A stretch of DNA of 64,000 nucleotides from NCBI GenBank assembly GCA_900545915.1, contig URAV01000018.1, positions 4,127 to 68,126 on the forward strand. Direction: 5' to 3'. Positions 26,144 to 34,682 of the stretch are shown here, piece after piece (position 1 is the stretch's first letter; each line of letters opens with the position of its first letter). The position numbers and the translations under genes were made by a program. The notes below the pieces were generated by a model, which was not told the DNA's origin, made no database searches, and saw nothing but the letters and a program-made list of their open reading frames with translations. The DNA comes from an uncultured Porphyromonadaceae bacterium. Lineage in GTDB: Bacteria; Bacteroidota; Bacteroidia; Bacteroidales; Coprobacteraceae.

Positions 26144-27064
26144 ATGAAACAAAACAGGCATCAAAACATTATGTTTGAAGGTGCATTGAAATCGATCGAT
26201 ACTGAAGATCCTGTAGATTTACTGTTTTTTCGCCCGATCGGATATCGTTGTGCTTTATTTTTTCATAAGTTAGGTTTGTTACCTAATACTATTACTGTTA
26301 TCTCTATATTATTGGGAATATCTTCCGGATTTTTTTTATATTTTGAAGATATATGGTATAATATAATTGGGGTATCACTATTACTTTGTACACACCTTTT
26401 GGACTGTACCGATGGACAGTTAGCCCGAATGATCGGATGTTTTTCTCGGTCGGGACGGATTTTAGATCGTTTAAGCGGCTGTGTGTGGTCTATTTCCGTT
26501 TATGTCGCGTTATGTTTGCGTCTGATGAATTCCGGTTGGGATTTTTCTGTCTTTTTTTTAGCTTTGATTACCGGATATTTTCATCTCAGGCAGGCTTCGG
26601 CTATTGATTATTACCGTAATTTTTATTTTCTTTTTTCATGGAAAAGATCAGTCTGTGAGCTTGAGTATAAGACACGATTACATTTAAAGTATAAAAGGTT
26701 GAGTTGGAAAACCGATTTTTTCAGGAAATTTCTTTTATTTTTCTATCTCCAATATACGGTTTCTCAAGAAAGATTTACTCCCGATATGCAGGAATTGCGC
26801 CGGTTATTAAAAAAACGGTTTGGCAACAATATTCCGGATTGGCTGAGAGAGCAGTTTAAGGAAAAAAGTATTCCGTTGATGATGTATGGCAATATGCTAT
26901 CTTTTAATATCCGGATTATTACGTTATTTATAGCTGTTTTACTTAATATTCTGTGGCTTTATTTTCTATTCGAGCTTACGATATTGAATATGATATTGTT
27001 CTATCTGATATATAGGTATGAGAAAGTATGCCGTTATTTTATAGAAAAGTTGAACCAGACATAG
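26144..27064 (+). CDS. CDP-alcohol phosphatidyltransferase family protein with altered active site
   Basis: Membrane protein of 306 residues; the start at 26144 follows GGGAGGATAT, so the upstream frame from 26099 is discarded. The CDP-OH-P signature is D87-x2-D90-G91-x2-A94-R95-x8-G104-x3-D108, but the last aspartate of the D-x3-D pair is Gly112 (GRILDRLSG). That residue is regarded as the catalytic base in the family, so activity is doubtful, or the substrate differs. Several membrane segments flank the motif and two more lie at the C-terminus. Single gene, cargo unknown. Confidence 0.8.
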   Translation: MKQNRHQNIMFEGALKSIDTEDPVDLLFFRPIGYRCALFFHKLGLLPNTITVISILLGISSGFFLYFEDIWYNIIGVSLLLCTHLLDCTDGQLARMIGCFSRSGRILDRLSGCVWSISVYVALCLRLMNSGWDFSVFFLALITGYFHLRQASAIDYYRNFYFLFSWKRSVCELEYKTRLHLKYKRLSWKTDFFRKFLLFFYLQYTVSQERFTPDMQELRRLLKKRFGNNIPDWLREQFKEKSIPLMMYGNMLSFNIRIITLFIAVLLNILWLYFLFELTILNMILFYLIYRYEKVCRYFIEKLNQT

Positions 27065-27130
27065 TTCTCAGATTCTACACACAATTGAGGTTTTAAAAAA
27101 ATTGCTTTTAAGAATCTTAATAGACGTAGC

Positions 27131-27160
27131 TTTGTATCTTTTTAAAAAGTCGTATCTTTG
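27131..27160 (+). promoter_or_regulatory. Promoter of the carboxynorspermidine synthase gene
   Basis: TTTG (27131-27134), 18-base spacer, TATCTTTG (27153-27160). Confidence 0.65.
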
Positions 27161-27232
27161 TGGGAAGTTTATGGATCGGAATAAATTGAGTATCCGACAA
27201 ATATTTAACCGAAATAAAGTAAAGTATTAAGG

Positions 27233-28429
27233 ATGGGAAAAGTTTTAATTATAGGAGCTGGCGGTGTAGGTACGGTAGTCGCTCATAAAGTAGCGCAAAA
27301 TCCGGATGTTTTTACAGAAATTGTGTTGGCAAGCCGGACAAAATCGAAATGCGATGCTATTGCAAAGGCAATCGGTAGTGACCGAATAACCACAGATCAG
27401 GTGGATGCCGATAATGTAAACGAATTGATAAAGTTGTTCAATACGCATAAGCCGGATATTGTAATTAATGTTGCACTTCCTTATCAGGATTTGACGATTA
27501 TGGATGCTTGTTTAGCTTGCGGTGTAAATTATTTGGATACGGCAAATTATGAACCGCTTGATGAAGCTAAATTTGAGTATAAGTGGCAGTGGGCATATCA
27601 GGAACGTTTTAAAGAAGCGGGATTGACGGCTATTTTGGGATGCGGCTTTGATCCGGGTGTATCGGGTGTATATACTGCTTATGCTGCAAAGCATTATTTT
27701 AAAGAAATGCATTATTTGGATATTGTCGATTGTAATGCCGGAGATCATGGTAAAGCTTTTGCGACAAACTTTAATCCGGAAATTAATATTCGGGAGGTTA
27801 CGCAAAAGGGGAAATATTATGAAAACGGTAAATGGATTTATACCGAGCCTCATGAAATTCATAAGCCATTGAATTATCCCAATATAGGTCCGAAAGAATC
27901 ATATGTGATTTACCATGAAGAATTGGAGTCGTTGGTAAAAAATTATCCTACATTGAAACGTGCGCGTTTCTGGATGACTTTCGGACAGGAATATTTGACT
28001 CATTTGAGAGTAATTCAGAATATAGGAATGGCACGTATTGATCCTATTATGTATAATGGTGTAGAAATTGTTCCGATACAATTTTTGAAAGCAGTGCTTC
28101 CTAATCCCGGAGAGCTCGGTGAAAATTATGTAGGTGAAACGTCTATCGGTTGTCGTATTAAGGGTATTGATAAAGACGGTAAAGAGATGACCTATTATGT
28201 ATATAATAATTGTAGCCATCATGCCGCTTATCTCGAAACGGGAGCACAAGGGGTCAGCTATACTACCGGAGTACCGGCTATGATAGGTGCTATGATGTTC
28301 TTAAAAGGTCTGTGGAAAAAGCCCGGAGTCTATAATGTCGAGGAATTCGATCCTGATCCGTTTATGGAACAGCTGAATAAGCAAGGATTGCCTTGGCATG
28401 AAATATTTAATGAAGACTTGGAAGTCTGA
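27233..28429 (+). CDS. Carboxynorspermidine synthase (saccharopine dehydrogenase family)
   Basis: 398 residues: Rossmann NAD(P) motif at the N-terminus (VLIIGAGGVGTVVAHKVAQ), DADN..LIKLFNTHKPDIVINVALPYQDLTIMDACLACGVNYLDTANYE, then FDPGVSGVYTAYAAKHYF. This pattern is that of carboxy(nor)spermidine dehydrogenase, which condenses aspartate semialdehyde with a diamine in the bacterial spermidine route of Bacteroidetes. The decarboxylase partner is not in this window. Assigned by family resemblance. Confidence 0.85.
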   Translation: MGKVLIIGAGGVGTVVAHKVAQNPDVFTEIVLASRTKSKCDAIAKAIGSDRITTDQVDADNVNELIKLFNTHKPDIVINVALPYQDLTIMDACLACGVNYLDTANYEPLDEAKFEYKWQWAYQERFKEAGLTAILGCGFDPGVSGVYTAYAAKHYFKEMHYLDIVDCNAGDHGKAFATNFNPEINIREVTQKGKYYENGKWIYTEPHEIHKPLNYPNIGPKESYVIYHEELESLVKNYPTLKRARFWMTFGQEYLTHLRVIQNIGMARIDPIMYNGVEIVPIQFLKAVLPNPGELGENYVGETSIGCRIKGIDKDGKEMTYYVYNNCSHHAAYLETGAQGVSYTTGVPAMIGAMMFLKGLWKKPGVYNVEEFDPDPFMEQLNKQGLPWHEIFNEDLEV

Positions 28430-28459
28430 TCGACATTCGTTTTTGAACGATTATATATG

Positions 28460-28530
28460 AATTATTGTCATTCTGGAAAAGATCTGAATTTCGGTAGATC
28501 GTAAAATCCGGAATGACAATATTATTTTTA
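28460..28530 (+). terminator. Terminator hairpin after carboxynorspermidine synthase
   Basis: ATTATTGTCATTCTGGA (28460 on) pairs with TCCGGAATGACAATAT around 28507-28522, with an inner AGATCT/AGATC step, then TTATTTTTA. Confidence 0.8.
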
Positions 28531-28591
28531 GAACCTAATTAATTTTTGTATAAACCTTTTTTACTGTTTTCGAGGTTTTGATAAGAAACAG

Positions 28592-29491
28592 TTACCGATG
28601 TTTTTTTCGTAACCCTTTTTGTTCTAAATAGGTTATTAGTTCTTTAGGACGATCTGTTTGAATTATCGTTGCTCTATTTTTCAGAACCCATCCCCAATTA
28701 TTATCCGGATCATTGATCGCTTTTTCATCGTCATGTCCTCCGCATAGACTTTCCCATAGGGTATTGATCCATATCCGACAATTCGATTCGGCTATCTTAT
28801 CGATATAAGATAATTGCTCGAAATCATCGGTTTTAAAACTTATTTCCATTGCTATCGGTTGAAAATCTTTTAAAAAAGAATCGATATATGGAATAGCTCC
28901 GGATGTATCTAAATCGACAATAGGCATATATATGATATTCTTGTACCGTGATAATTTCTCTTTTGTATCATTTACAGAACTGCGACCTTTTAAAACTATA
29001 TGGTTTTCCATTTCGGTTTCTTTGATAATGGGTTCAATATCTGATAAATAATTTTCTCCTTTATCGATATTGACAAGAATTTTGCCTTTACAAGCCGATA
29101 ATGCCTCTTTTAAAGTCGGGATGGTCTCATTAGAGAGTTTTCCGTCATTGTGACGCAACCTGAAGTTTTTGAGTTCCTTTACCGTATAGTTACTTATATA
29201 CCCTTTCCCGTTTGTCGTGCGATCTATATTATTATCATGCATTAAGACGAAATCTCCGTCTTTGGTCTTTTGTATATCAATTTCGACCATATCCGCTCCT
29301 ATCGATATAGCGCTTTTTATTGCCGCAATAGAATTTTCAGGGGCATGTCGCCAATATCCTCGATGAGCAACAACGAAAATATAATCGGGTTCATTACTTT
29401 TTAGAATAGACAGAAGGGTTTCTATCCGATTATTGGCCGTAACGGTGAAATTTAAGAGTATGAGATAAAATAATAAGTAATATTTTTTCAT
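28592..29491 (-). CDS. Secreted glycerophosphodiester phosphodiesterase
   Basis: 299 residues with a signal peptide (YYLLFYLILLNFTVTA) and a GDPD TIM barrel: VVAHRGYWRHAPENSIAAI (catalytic His-Arg), GADMVEIDIQKTKDGDFVLMHD (metal-binding Glu-x-Asp and second His), IDRTTNGKG, and a late IWINTLW..IIQTDRPKELITYL. Hydrolyses glycerophosphodiesters to glycerol-3-phosphate and an alcohol in the periplasm. Monocistronic and convergent with the preceding gene. Confidence 0.9.
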   Translation of the reverse strand: MKKYYLLFYLILLNFTVTANNRIETLLSILKSNEPDYIFVVAHRGYWRHAPENSIAAIKSAISIGADMVEIDIQKTKDGDFVLMHDNNIDRTTNGKGYISNYTVKELKNFRLRHNDGKLSNETIPTLKEALSACKGKILVNIDKGENYLSDIEPIIKETEMENHIVLKGRSSVNDTKEKLSRYKNIIYMPIVDLDTSGAIPYIDSFLKDFQPIAMEISFKTDDFEQLSYIDKIAESNCRIWINTLWESLCGGHDDEKAINDPDNNWGWVLKNRATIIQTDRPKELITYLEQKGLRKKHR

Positions 29492-29729
29492 TAATTGAAA
29501 ATATGAATTTAGCGATTAAATTGTTTTTTATACAGTGCAAAATAGCGAAAATCCGAAAGAAAGTACAATAAATAACAAATCAAAAAGTAATAATTTACGG
29601 TCAATATCTATATTATCCGGAAAGATTTTATAAAGAAATTATTATATATGCTGTTATTTGGCATATATGTTTGTTTAATTTGCATTGTCAATGGTACAGG
29701 AATGAATGTTATAAACGGGCTGGAAAACC

Positions 29730-29759
29730 TTGATATTTTTATATAAATTCTTATCTTTG
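29730..29759 (+). promoter_or_regulatory. bcp-recA promoter
   Basis: TTG (29730-29732), 19-base spacer, TATCTTTG (29752-29759), 19 bases before the bcp start. Confidence 0.65.
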
Positions 29760-29778
29760 AGAAATAAAATATTTAATT

Positions 29779-30234
29779 ATGGCATTAAAAGTCGGAGATA
29801 AAATACCTGAAATTCTGGGGTATGACCAGACAGGAAAAGAGTTGAAAAGGGAAGATTTTAAAGGTAAAAAATTAGTGCTTTATTTTTATCCTAAGGATAA
29901 TACTCCCGGATGTACGGCAGAAGCTTGTAGCTTGCGGGATGCATATTCTGAGTTGCAGAAAGCAGGGTATGAAATAATCGGGGTAAGTAAAGATAGTGAA
30001 AAGTCTCATCAAAAATTTATAGAAAAACAATCGTTGCCGTTCTCTTTGATAGCCGATACCGATACCCGCCTGAATCAGGAGTTTGGTGTATGGGCGGAGA
30101 AGAAGATGGCCGGTAGATCGTATATGGGAACTTTAAGGACAACATTTCTGATCGATGAGAATGGAGTGATAGAGCGTGTGATAGAAAAAGTAAATACGAA
30201 AGAACATGCTGGTCAAATTTTGAATAAAAAGTAA
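29779..30234 (+). CDS. bcp: Thioredoxin-dependent thiol peroxidase (BCP/PrxQ)
   Basis: 151-residue peroxiredoxin reducing hydroperoxides with thioredoxin. LYFYPKDNTPGCTAEACSLRD gives the peroxidatic Cys45 and the resolving Cys50 five residues later, the atypical 2-Cys pattern of the PrxQ group; ADTDTRLNQEFGVW and FLIDENGVI complete the fold. Twelve bases separate it from recA, so the two probably share one transcript, linking oxidative-damage defence and repair. Confidence 0.95.
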   Translation: MALKVGDKIPEILGYDQTGKELKREDFKGKKLVLYFYPKDNTPGCTAEACSLRDAYSELQKAGYEIIGVSKDSEKSHQKFIEKQSLPFSLIADTDTRLNQEFGVWAEKKMAGRSYMGTLRTTFLIDENGVIERVIEKVNTKEHAGQILNKK

Positions 30235-30246
30235 AATAGGATAAAT

Positions 30247-31287
30247 ATGGAGAATACAGAAGAAAAAAAAGTTCCGATGGGTAAAATTCCTGTTCCGAGC
30301 GAAAAGTTAAAAGCTTTGCAGGCCGCTATGGACAAAATAGAAAAGAATTATGGTAAGGGTGCAATTATGAAGATGGGAGATGACCATATCGATGAGATTG
30401 CAGTAATTCCTACGGGTTCTATTGGTCTGAATGCTGCTCTGGGGGTCGGAGGTTTTCCTCGAGGTCGTGTGATCGAGATTTATGGTCCGGAATCTTCCGG
30501 TAAAACGACATTGGCGATCCATGCTATTGCCGAAGCTCAGAAAGCTGGCGGTATTGCGGCAATTATAGATGCAGAACATGCTTTTGACCGTTTTTATGCA
30601 GAAAAGTTAGGGGTCGATGTAGAGAATTTATGGATATCTCAACCGGATAGCGGAGAACAGGCATTGGAGATCGCAGAGCAACTGATACGCTCTTCTGCCG
30701 TAGATATTGTTGTTATTGACTCGGTTGCGGCGTTGACTCCTAAGGCCGAGTTAGAAGGAGATATGGGAGAATCTAAGATGGGATTACAAGCGCGTCTTAT
30801 GTCTCAGGCTTTGCGTAAATTGACGGCTACGATAAGCAAGACGAATACTACTTGTATATTTATCAATCAGTTGCGTGATAAATTAGGTGTAATGTTCGGT
30901 AATCCGGAAACAACGACAGGGGGAAATGCCTTAAAATTTTATGCTTCTGTTCGGTTGGATATACGTCGGATCAGTCAAATTAAAGATGGGGATGAGGTGA
31001 TCGGTAATCAGACGAGAGTAAAAGTCGTGAAAAATAAAGTTGCTCCTCCTTTCCGTAAAGCCGAGTTCGATATTATGTTCGGAGAAGGTATTTCTCGTGC
31101 GGGAGAGATTATTGATTTGGGAGTGGAAAAAGGCATAATCAAAAAGAGCGGCTCTTGGTTTAGCTATGATAATACAAAACTCGGACAGGGTAGAGATGCT
31201 GCAAAGAAGTGCATTCAGGATAATCCGGAGTTGGCGGAAGAATTGGAAGCTAAGATCATGGAAGCTTTACGGCCTGCAGTCAAGTAG
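30247..31287 (+). CDS. recA: Recombinase RecA
   Basis: 346 residues. Walker A GPESSGKT at about 80-87, Walker B VDIVVIDSVAALTP, the L1/L2 DNA loops (EGDMGESKMGLQARLMSQALRKLT; INQLRDKLGVMFGNPETTTGGNALKFYAS) and the monomer-contact N-terminal helix are all present. Homologous recombination and strand exchange. I see no SOS box resembling the enteric LexA site upstream of bcp or recA. Confidence 0.99.
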   Translation: MENTEEKKVPMGKIPVPSEKLKALQAAMDKIEKNYGKGAIMKMGDDHIDEIAVIPTGSIGLNAALGVGGFPRGRVIEIYGPESSGKTTLAIHAIAEAQKAGGIAAIIDAEHAFDRFYAEKLGVDVENLWISQPDSGEQALEIAEQLIRSSAVDIVVIDSVAALTPKAELEGDMGESKMGLQARLMSQALRKLTATISKTNTTCIFINQLRDKLGVMFGNPETTTGGNALKFYASVRLDIRRISQIKDGDEVIGNQTRVKVVKNKVAPPFRKAEFDIMFGEGISRAGEIIDLGVEKGIIKKSGSWFSYDNTKLGQGRDAAKKCIQDNPELAEELEAKIMEALRPAVK

Positions 31288-31312
31288 CTTTCGATTAGGG
31301 AGCTTAAATATG

Positions 31313-31351
31313 AAATAGCGGAATTTAAAAGGTTCTGCTATTTTATATTTT
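31313..31351 (+). terminator. recA terminator
   Basis: AAATAGCGGAA (31313-31323) pairs with TTCTGCTATTT (31333-31343), followed by TATATTTT. Confidence 0.7.
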
Positions 31352-31380
31352 AAGAGAATGTTAAAATTTAGGAATAGTCT

Positions 31381-31440
31381 AAATTTTGTTTCGGTCAGGT
31401 TTGAGAGTTTTTTTTGAGAGTATTTTTTCTTGATTTATGA
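31381..31440 (+). repeat. Left half of the MITE-like repeat (truncated)
   Basis: TTA then GGAATAGTCTAAATTTTG and CGGTCAGGTTTGAGAGTTT match the left end; homology fades after TATTTTTTCTTGATTT and no right end is seen. The rest of the gap up to 31641 shows nothing else definable. Confidence 0.65.
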
Positions 31441-31641
31441 TCTTTTGCTATTTTTAGTATTTTCAATATAAGGTGTGGATTGTTTATTTCAATATGTTAT
31501 TTATTTTTGTAATAATTATGGATAGATATTGAAAAGTGCGAGTTATTTCAGGCTTTTGTTAGGGAAACTTTCGGTGCTGCATTTTTTATGTTGGAGAATT
31601 ATTGCTGAGGCACGGGCGCATTTGTTATTTTAGGTTTACTT

Positions 31642-32784
31642 ATGAAAAAATCCTTTTTTGTATTATTGGTAGCTGTGCTTTTTGTTGCTTGTTCAAACGA
31701 TGATAAGCAAGATTTAGAATTAGCACCAGGAACTTCTTTGAGTTATACAGCTTATGCTGATGAAACTTCAGGAACACCGGCAAGTGGAATTTCTTTTACT
31801 ACGGTAGGTCCTTGGAGGGCGACAGTTTCGGAGTTGCAGTCCGATGAATTGCAGGTTTCTTCTGTAATGCGTGCAGGAGAATGGGTGACAGTTTCTCCCG
31901 ATCATGGTGATGTTGCAGGTGATTATGTGATCCGGATTTTTTTGGATAAGAATTTGACGGGGAAAGACAGAAAAGCTGTTGTAACTGTAGAGTGTGGAGA
32001 AACGAAAATATTGATTACAGTGGAACAAAAAGCTTTGACCGAAAGTGGAGAGATCCCAGAGGAAGGGGAAACTTCTGTTGCTGGATTGATTTCAGAAATG
32101 TTTTATTATTTCCCTCAAAATGTAGATGTGGAGAATCAGCGAATAGAGTTGACTTATGATAAACAGGGACGATTGAAAACATGGAAGGAAAAGAATACTG
32201 ATTATGACGGGAGTGTTTATATTGAAACGCTTACTTATGAATATGGGGACAACGTTGTTTATATTTCTTCCGATCGAGATGAAGATTATTTTATAACCGC
32301 TTATTTGAATGATGTCGGTTATGTTGTTCGTGCCGAAGAAGGACGTCCAGGTAATATACAGGAGGTTACTACGTATGCTTATGACTCGGAAAACCATTTG
32401 ATTCGTACTGAACAAAAGTATGAATGGGAAGAATATATTTGGACTGATGGTAATTTAGTGGAAATTCGTTACGGTAATAGCCAAGGTGAGTCTGATATAG
32501 CTGTATATACTTATTATGATAATTTAGTAAATAAAGAAAATTTTGATTTTTCTGAACGGACTTCATGGCTTGAGGAATTGGTATATGCAGGACTGACAGG
32601 TGTGCAAAGTCGAAATCTTGTACATACGGAAATTGGTAATTCCGAGTCGGCTTGGAAAGATAATGGAAGCTGGAAATATGAGACCGATGCTGATGGTTAT
32701 GTTACGAAAGCCAGTTTTTCCCGACTTGGGGAAACCGCAGTAGACAATAATCCTCGAACACTGGAGATTAAACATTCTAAATAG
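31642..32784 (+). CDS. Lipoprotein with BACON-like and DUF4595-like domains
   Basis: 380 residues. Lipobox VAC at residues 15-17 (FVACSNDD), then a BACON-like beta domain (ISFTTVGPWRATVSE...WVTVSPDHGDVAGDYVIRIFLDKNLTGKDRKAVVTVECGETKILITVEQKA) and a C-terminal region of repeated YD-type strands (ELTYDKQGRLKTWKEKN, TLTYEYGDNVVYIS, TYAYDSENHLIRTEQ, AVYTYYDN) as in DUF4595. Surface-exposed in similar proteins; substrate unknown. Its own terminator follows. Confidence 0.78.
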   Translation: MKKSFFVLLVAVLFVACSNDDKQDLELAPGTSLSYTAYADETSGTPASGISFTTVGPWRATVSELQSDELQVSSVMRAGEWVTVSPDHGDVAGDYVIRIFLDKNLTGKDRKAVVTVECGETKILITVEQKALTESGEIPEEGETSVAGLISEMFYYFPQNVDVENQRIELTYDKQGRLKTWKEKNTDYDGSVYIETLTYEYGDNVVYISSDRDEDYFITAYLNDVGYVVRAEEGRPGNIQEVTTYAYDSENHLIRTEQKYEWEEYIWTDGNLVEIRYGNSQGESDIAVYTYYDNLVNKENFDFSERTSWLEELVYAGLTGVQSRNLVHTEIGNSESAWKDNGSWKYETDADGYVTKASFSRLGETAVDNNPRTLEIKHSK

Positions 32785-32828
32785 TTTTTTGAGCCATTTT
32801 TTCAAATTCTATAATTGAAAGATGGTCT

Positions 32829-32876
32829 AATAAAAGGAGTTATCTGGTATTTGACAGATAACTCTTTTATTTTTTA
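32829..32876 (+). terminator. Terminator of the BACON lipoprotein gene
   Basis: AATAAAAGGAGTTATCTG and CAGATAACTCTTTTATT with an 8-base loop, then a T run. Confidence 0.88.
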
Positions 32877-32917
32877 TTGCATCTGGATCTTGGAAATAGC
32901 TCTTGAAAGAGTGCATG

Positions 32918-32935
32918 CAAAATTTAAACAGGCTT
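32918..32935 (+). repeat. Solo right end of the MITE-like repeat
   Basis: CAAAATTTAAACAGGCTT followed by TTA matches the 18-base right end; sequence to the left does not match. Confidence 0.4.
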
Positions 32936-32993
32936 TTAGATTTTATTACTCACATGGGTGTGAAGTGCCTTGTCATCACTATAAGATTGGAAA

Positions 32994-33033
32994 TTATAAA
33001 AAAATACCTCAACAAGACCTGCTTTGTTGAGGT
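32994..33033 (-). terminator. Minus-strand terminator of the pRiA4b-like gene
   Basis: ACCTCAACAA (33006-33015) pairs with TTGTTGAGGT (33024-33033); on the minus strand it is followed by a T run (plus-strand A run at 32999-33004). Confidence 0.7.
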
Positions 33034-33109
33034 AAACTAAATAAATATGTGATAACTACGACGGTTATTTAAAAATTTAGTGCCATTGTCTTATAGTGCG
33101 ATAGGGAAA

Positions 33110-33670
33110 TTAATAATCATTGAAAGAATTGTTTCCTTCAGTCATATCCAAATCGTTGTAGCCTTCCTCATCCAGTTCTGACGGGTCGAAAGATTCATCA
33201 CCATAGAAATTCTCTCCGAGTCCGGTATCGGTGTTATTTGAGACTTTATCCAGTTCGTCAAAATCCATTAATTGAGCAGGAGGGTTACCTTTAGATTTGG
33301 AGCAGATAGCTTTTTCTAAATTTTTACCCGGAATGATTTCTCGTAATTCCATAAAGAATGATCGTTCGGTCATATTATCGAAAACGAAGATCAGCCGTTG
33401 TTTTTCGTCTTCCAATAATTCGCTGAGTCGGGTTTCTGCCATTACCCAAGAGTCGTCTTCGAAGTTGGTATCCATCTCCATTAAAGTGATTTCCGTTTTC
33501 TTTTCCCAGTCATCTTCACAAATGAAAAAGGAAGTCATTTGATCCTTAGTATAGTTAACCGATTCCAAAATCGCATCATTCAGCTCCAAAAAAGTAGCCT
33601 CAGAGTCGATACTGATTTCTCTTGCAAAGTCATCAACCTCATCAGATAGGATTAAGAATTTGAATATCAT
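33110..33670 (-). CDS. IS1096/plasmid pRiA4b ORF-3-like protein
   Basis: 186 residues from MIFKFLILSDE (the frame allows four more). The N-terminal half has the pRiA4b ORF-3 fold pattern: FKFLILSDEVDDFAREISIDSEATFLELNDAILESVNYTKDQMTSFFICEDDWEKKTEITL. The C-terminal 50 residues are acidic and low complexity (DFDELDKVSNN..GDESFDPSELDEEGYNDLDM). Despite the family name there is no transposon here. Function unknown; it lies downstream of the lipid A genes but behind their terminator. Confidence 0.75.
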   Translation of the reverse strand: MIFKFLILSDEVDDFAREISIDSEATFLELNDAILESVNYTKDQMTSFFICEDDWEKKTEITLMEMDTNFEDDSWVMAETRLSELLEDEKQRLIFVFDNMTERSFFMELREIIPGKNLEKAICSKSKGNPPAQLMDFDELDKVSNNTDTGLGENFYGDESFDPSELDEEGYNDLDMTEGNNSFNDY

Positions 33671-33847
33671 AATCAGATACAATTAGTTTATTTAAATCGT
33701 TTTTTTAGGTTTCGTTTAAAAAGAACCCCTTTGTTTATTGGGTAAAAATAATAAAAATATCTTGTATAGTATAACCCTTATCCGATTTTTTTATTCTGAT
33801 TATTTTCATTATATTCTTTACTAATACTTTATTAAGTTACCTTATAC

Positions 33848-33875
33848 AAGAAAGGCGCTTGATAGCGCCTTTCTT
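33848..33875 (-). terminator. Terminator of the lpxD-lpxC/fabZ-lpxA operon
   Basis: AAGAAAGGCGCT (33848-33859), TGAT loop, AGCGCCTTTCTT (33864-33875); perfect 12-bp stem just after lpxA on the minus strand. Confidence 0.82.
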
Positions 33876-33894
33876 ATAGAATATATTTCTTATA

Positions 33895-34671
33895 TTATAA
33901 ATAACCGCGAATAATTCCTCGTTGAGAGTTACGTACAAATAGCACGATTTCGTCTCTTTCTTTAGTTGCGGGTAATTCTGCTTCGATACGTTCTATTGCA
34001 TCCGAGTTATTTAAGCCGGATAGATAGAGGTATCGGTATATTTCTTGAATATCACGTATGGTTTCATTGGTGAAATTACGTCGGCGCAAACCGATAGAGT
34101 TGATGCCGGCATAAGAAATAGGATTACGGGCAGCTTTGACGTAAGGGGGAATATCTTTATTAATGAGTGACCCTCCTTGTATCATAACGTGAGCACCTAC
34201 ATGGCAGAACTGGTGTACGAGAGTACCGCCTCCGATAACAGCAAAATCATCGATTCGTACTTCTCCGGCTACTTGTGTCGCATTTGACATGATAATGTTA
34301 TCTCCGATAACACAATCGTGTGCGATATGACAATAAGCCATAATGAGGCAGTTGCTTCCGATCACGGTTTTACCCTTTGACGCAGTACCTCTGTTGATTG
34401 TAACACATTCGCGTATAGTGGTATTGTCTCCGATTTCGGCGGTAGTTTCTTCCCCTTTGAATTTTAGGTCTTGAGGGATTCCTGAAATAACCGCACCGGA
34501 ACAAATATTGCAGTTTTTCCCGATACGAGCTCCTTCAAGAATTGTTACATTGGAACCAATGCGCGTCCCTTCACCGATAACTACGTTTTTATCGATAGTA
34601 ACAAACGGTTCGATAACCACGTTAGGAGCTATCTTGGCTTCCGGATGTACATAAGCTAATGGTTGTTTCAT
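33895..34671 (-). CDS. lpxA: UDP-N-acetylglucosamine acyltransferase LpxA
   Basis: First acyl transfer of lipid A synthesis. 258 residues of left-handed beta-helix hexapeptide repeats (VHPEAKIAPNVVIEPFVTIDKNVVIGEGTRIGSNVTI...), GAVISGIPQDLKFKGEETTAEIGDNTTIRECVTINRGT, the catalytic-region MAYCHIAHDCVIGDNIIMSNATQVAGEV and a C-terminal helical bundle with RRNFTNETIRDIQEIYRYLY. Last gene of the lipid A operon, 11 bases after lpxC/fabZ. Confidence 0.96.
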   Translation of the reverse strand: MKQPLAYVHPEAKIAPNVVIEPFVTIDKNVVIGEGTRIGSNVTILEGARIGKNCNICSGAVISGIPQDLKFKGEETTAEIGDNTTIRECVTINRGTASKGKTVIGSNCLIMAYCHIAHDCVIGDNIIMSNATQVAGEVRIDDFAVIGGGTLVHQFCHVGAHVMIQGGSLINKDIPPYVKAARNPISYAGINSIGLRRRNFTNETIRDIQEIYRYLYLSGLNNSDAIERIEAELPATKERDEIVLFVRNSQRGIIRGYL

Positions 34672-34682
34672 AAAAGTGGGTA

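Noticed and set aside
32815..33030. 71-codon frame
   Set aside because: Starts in one terminator and ends in another; no protein-like features.
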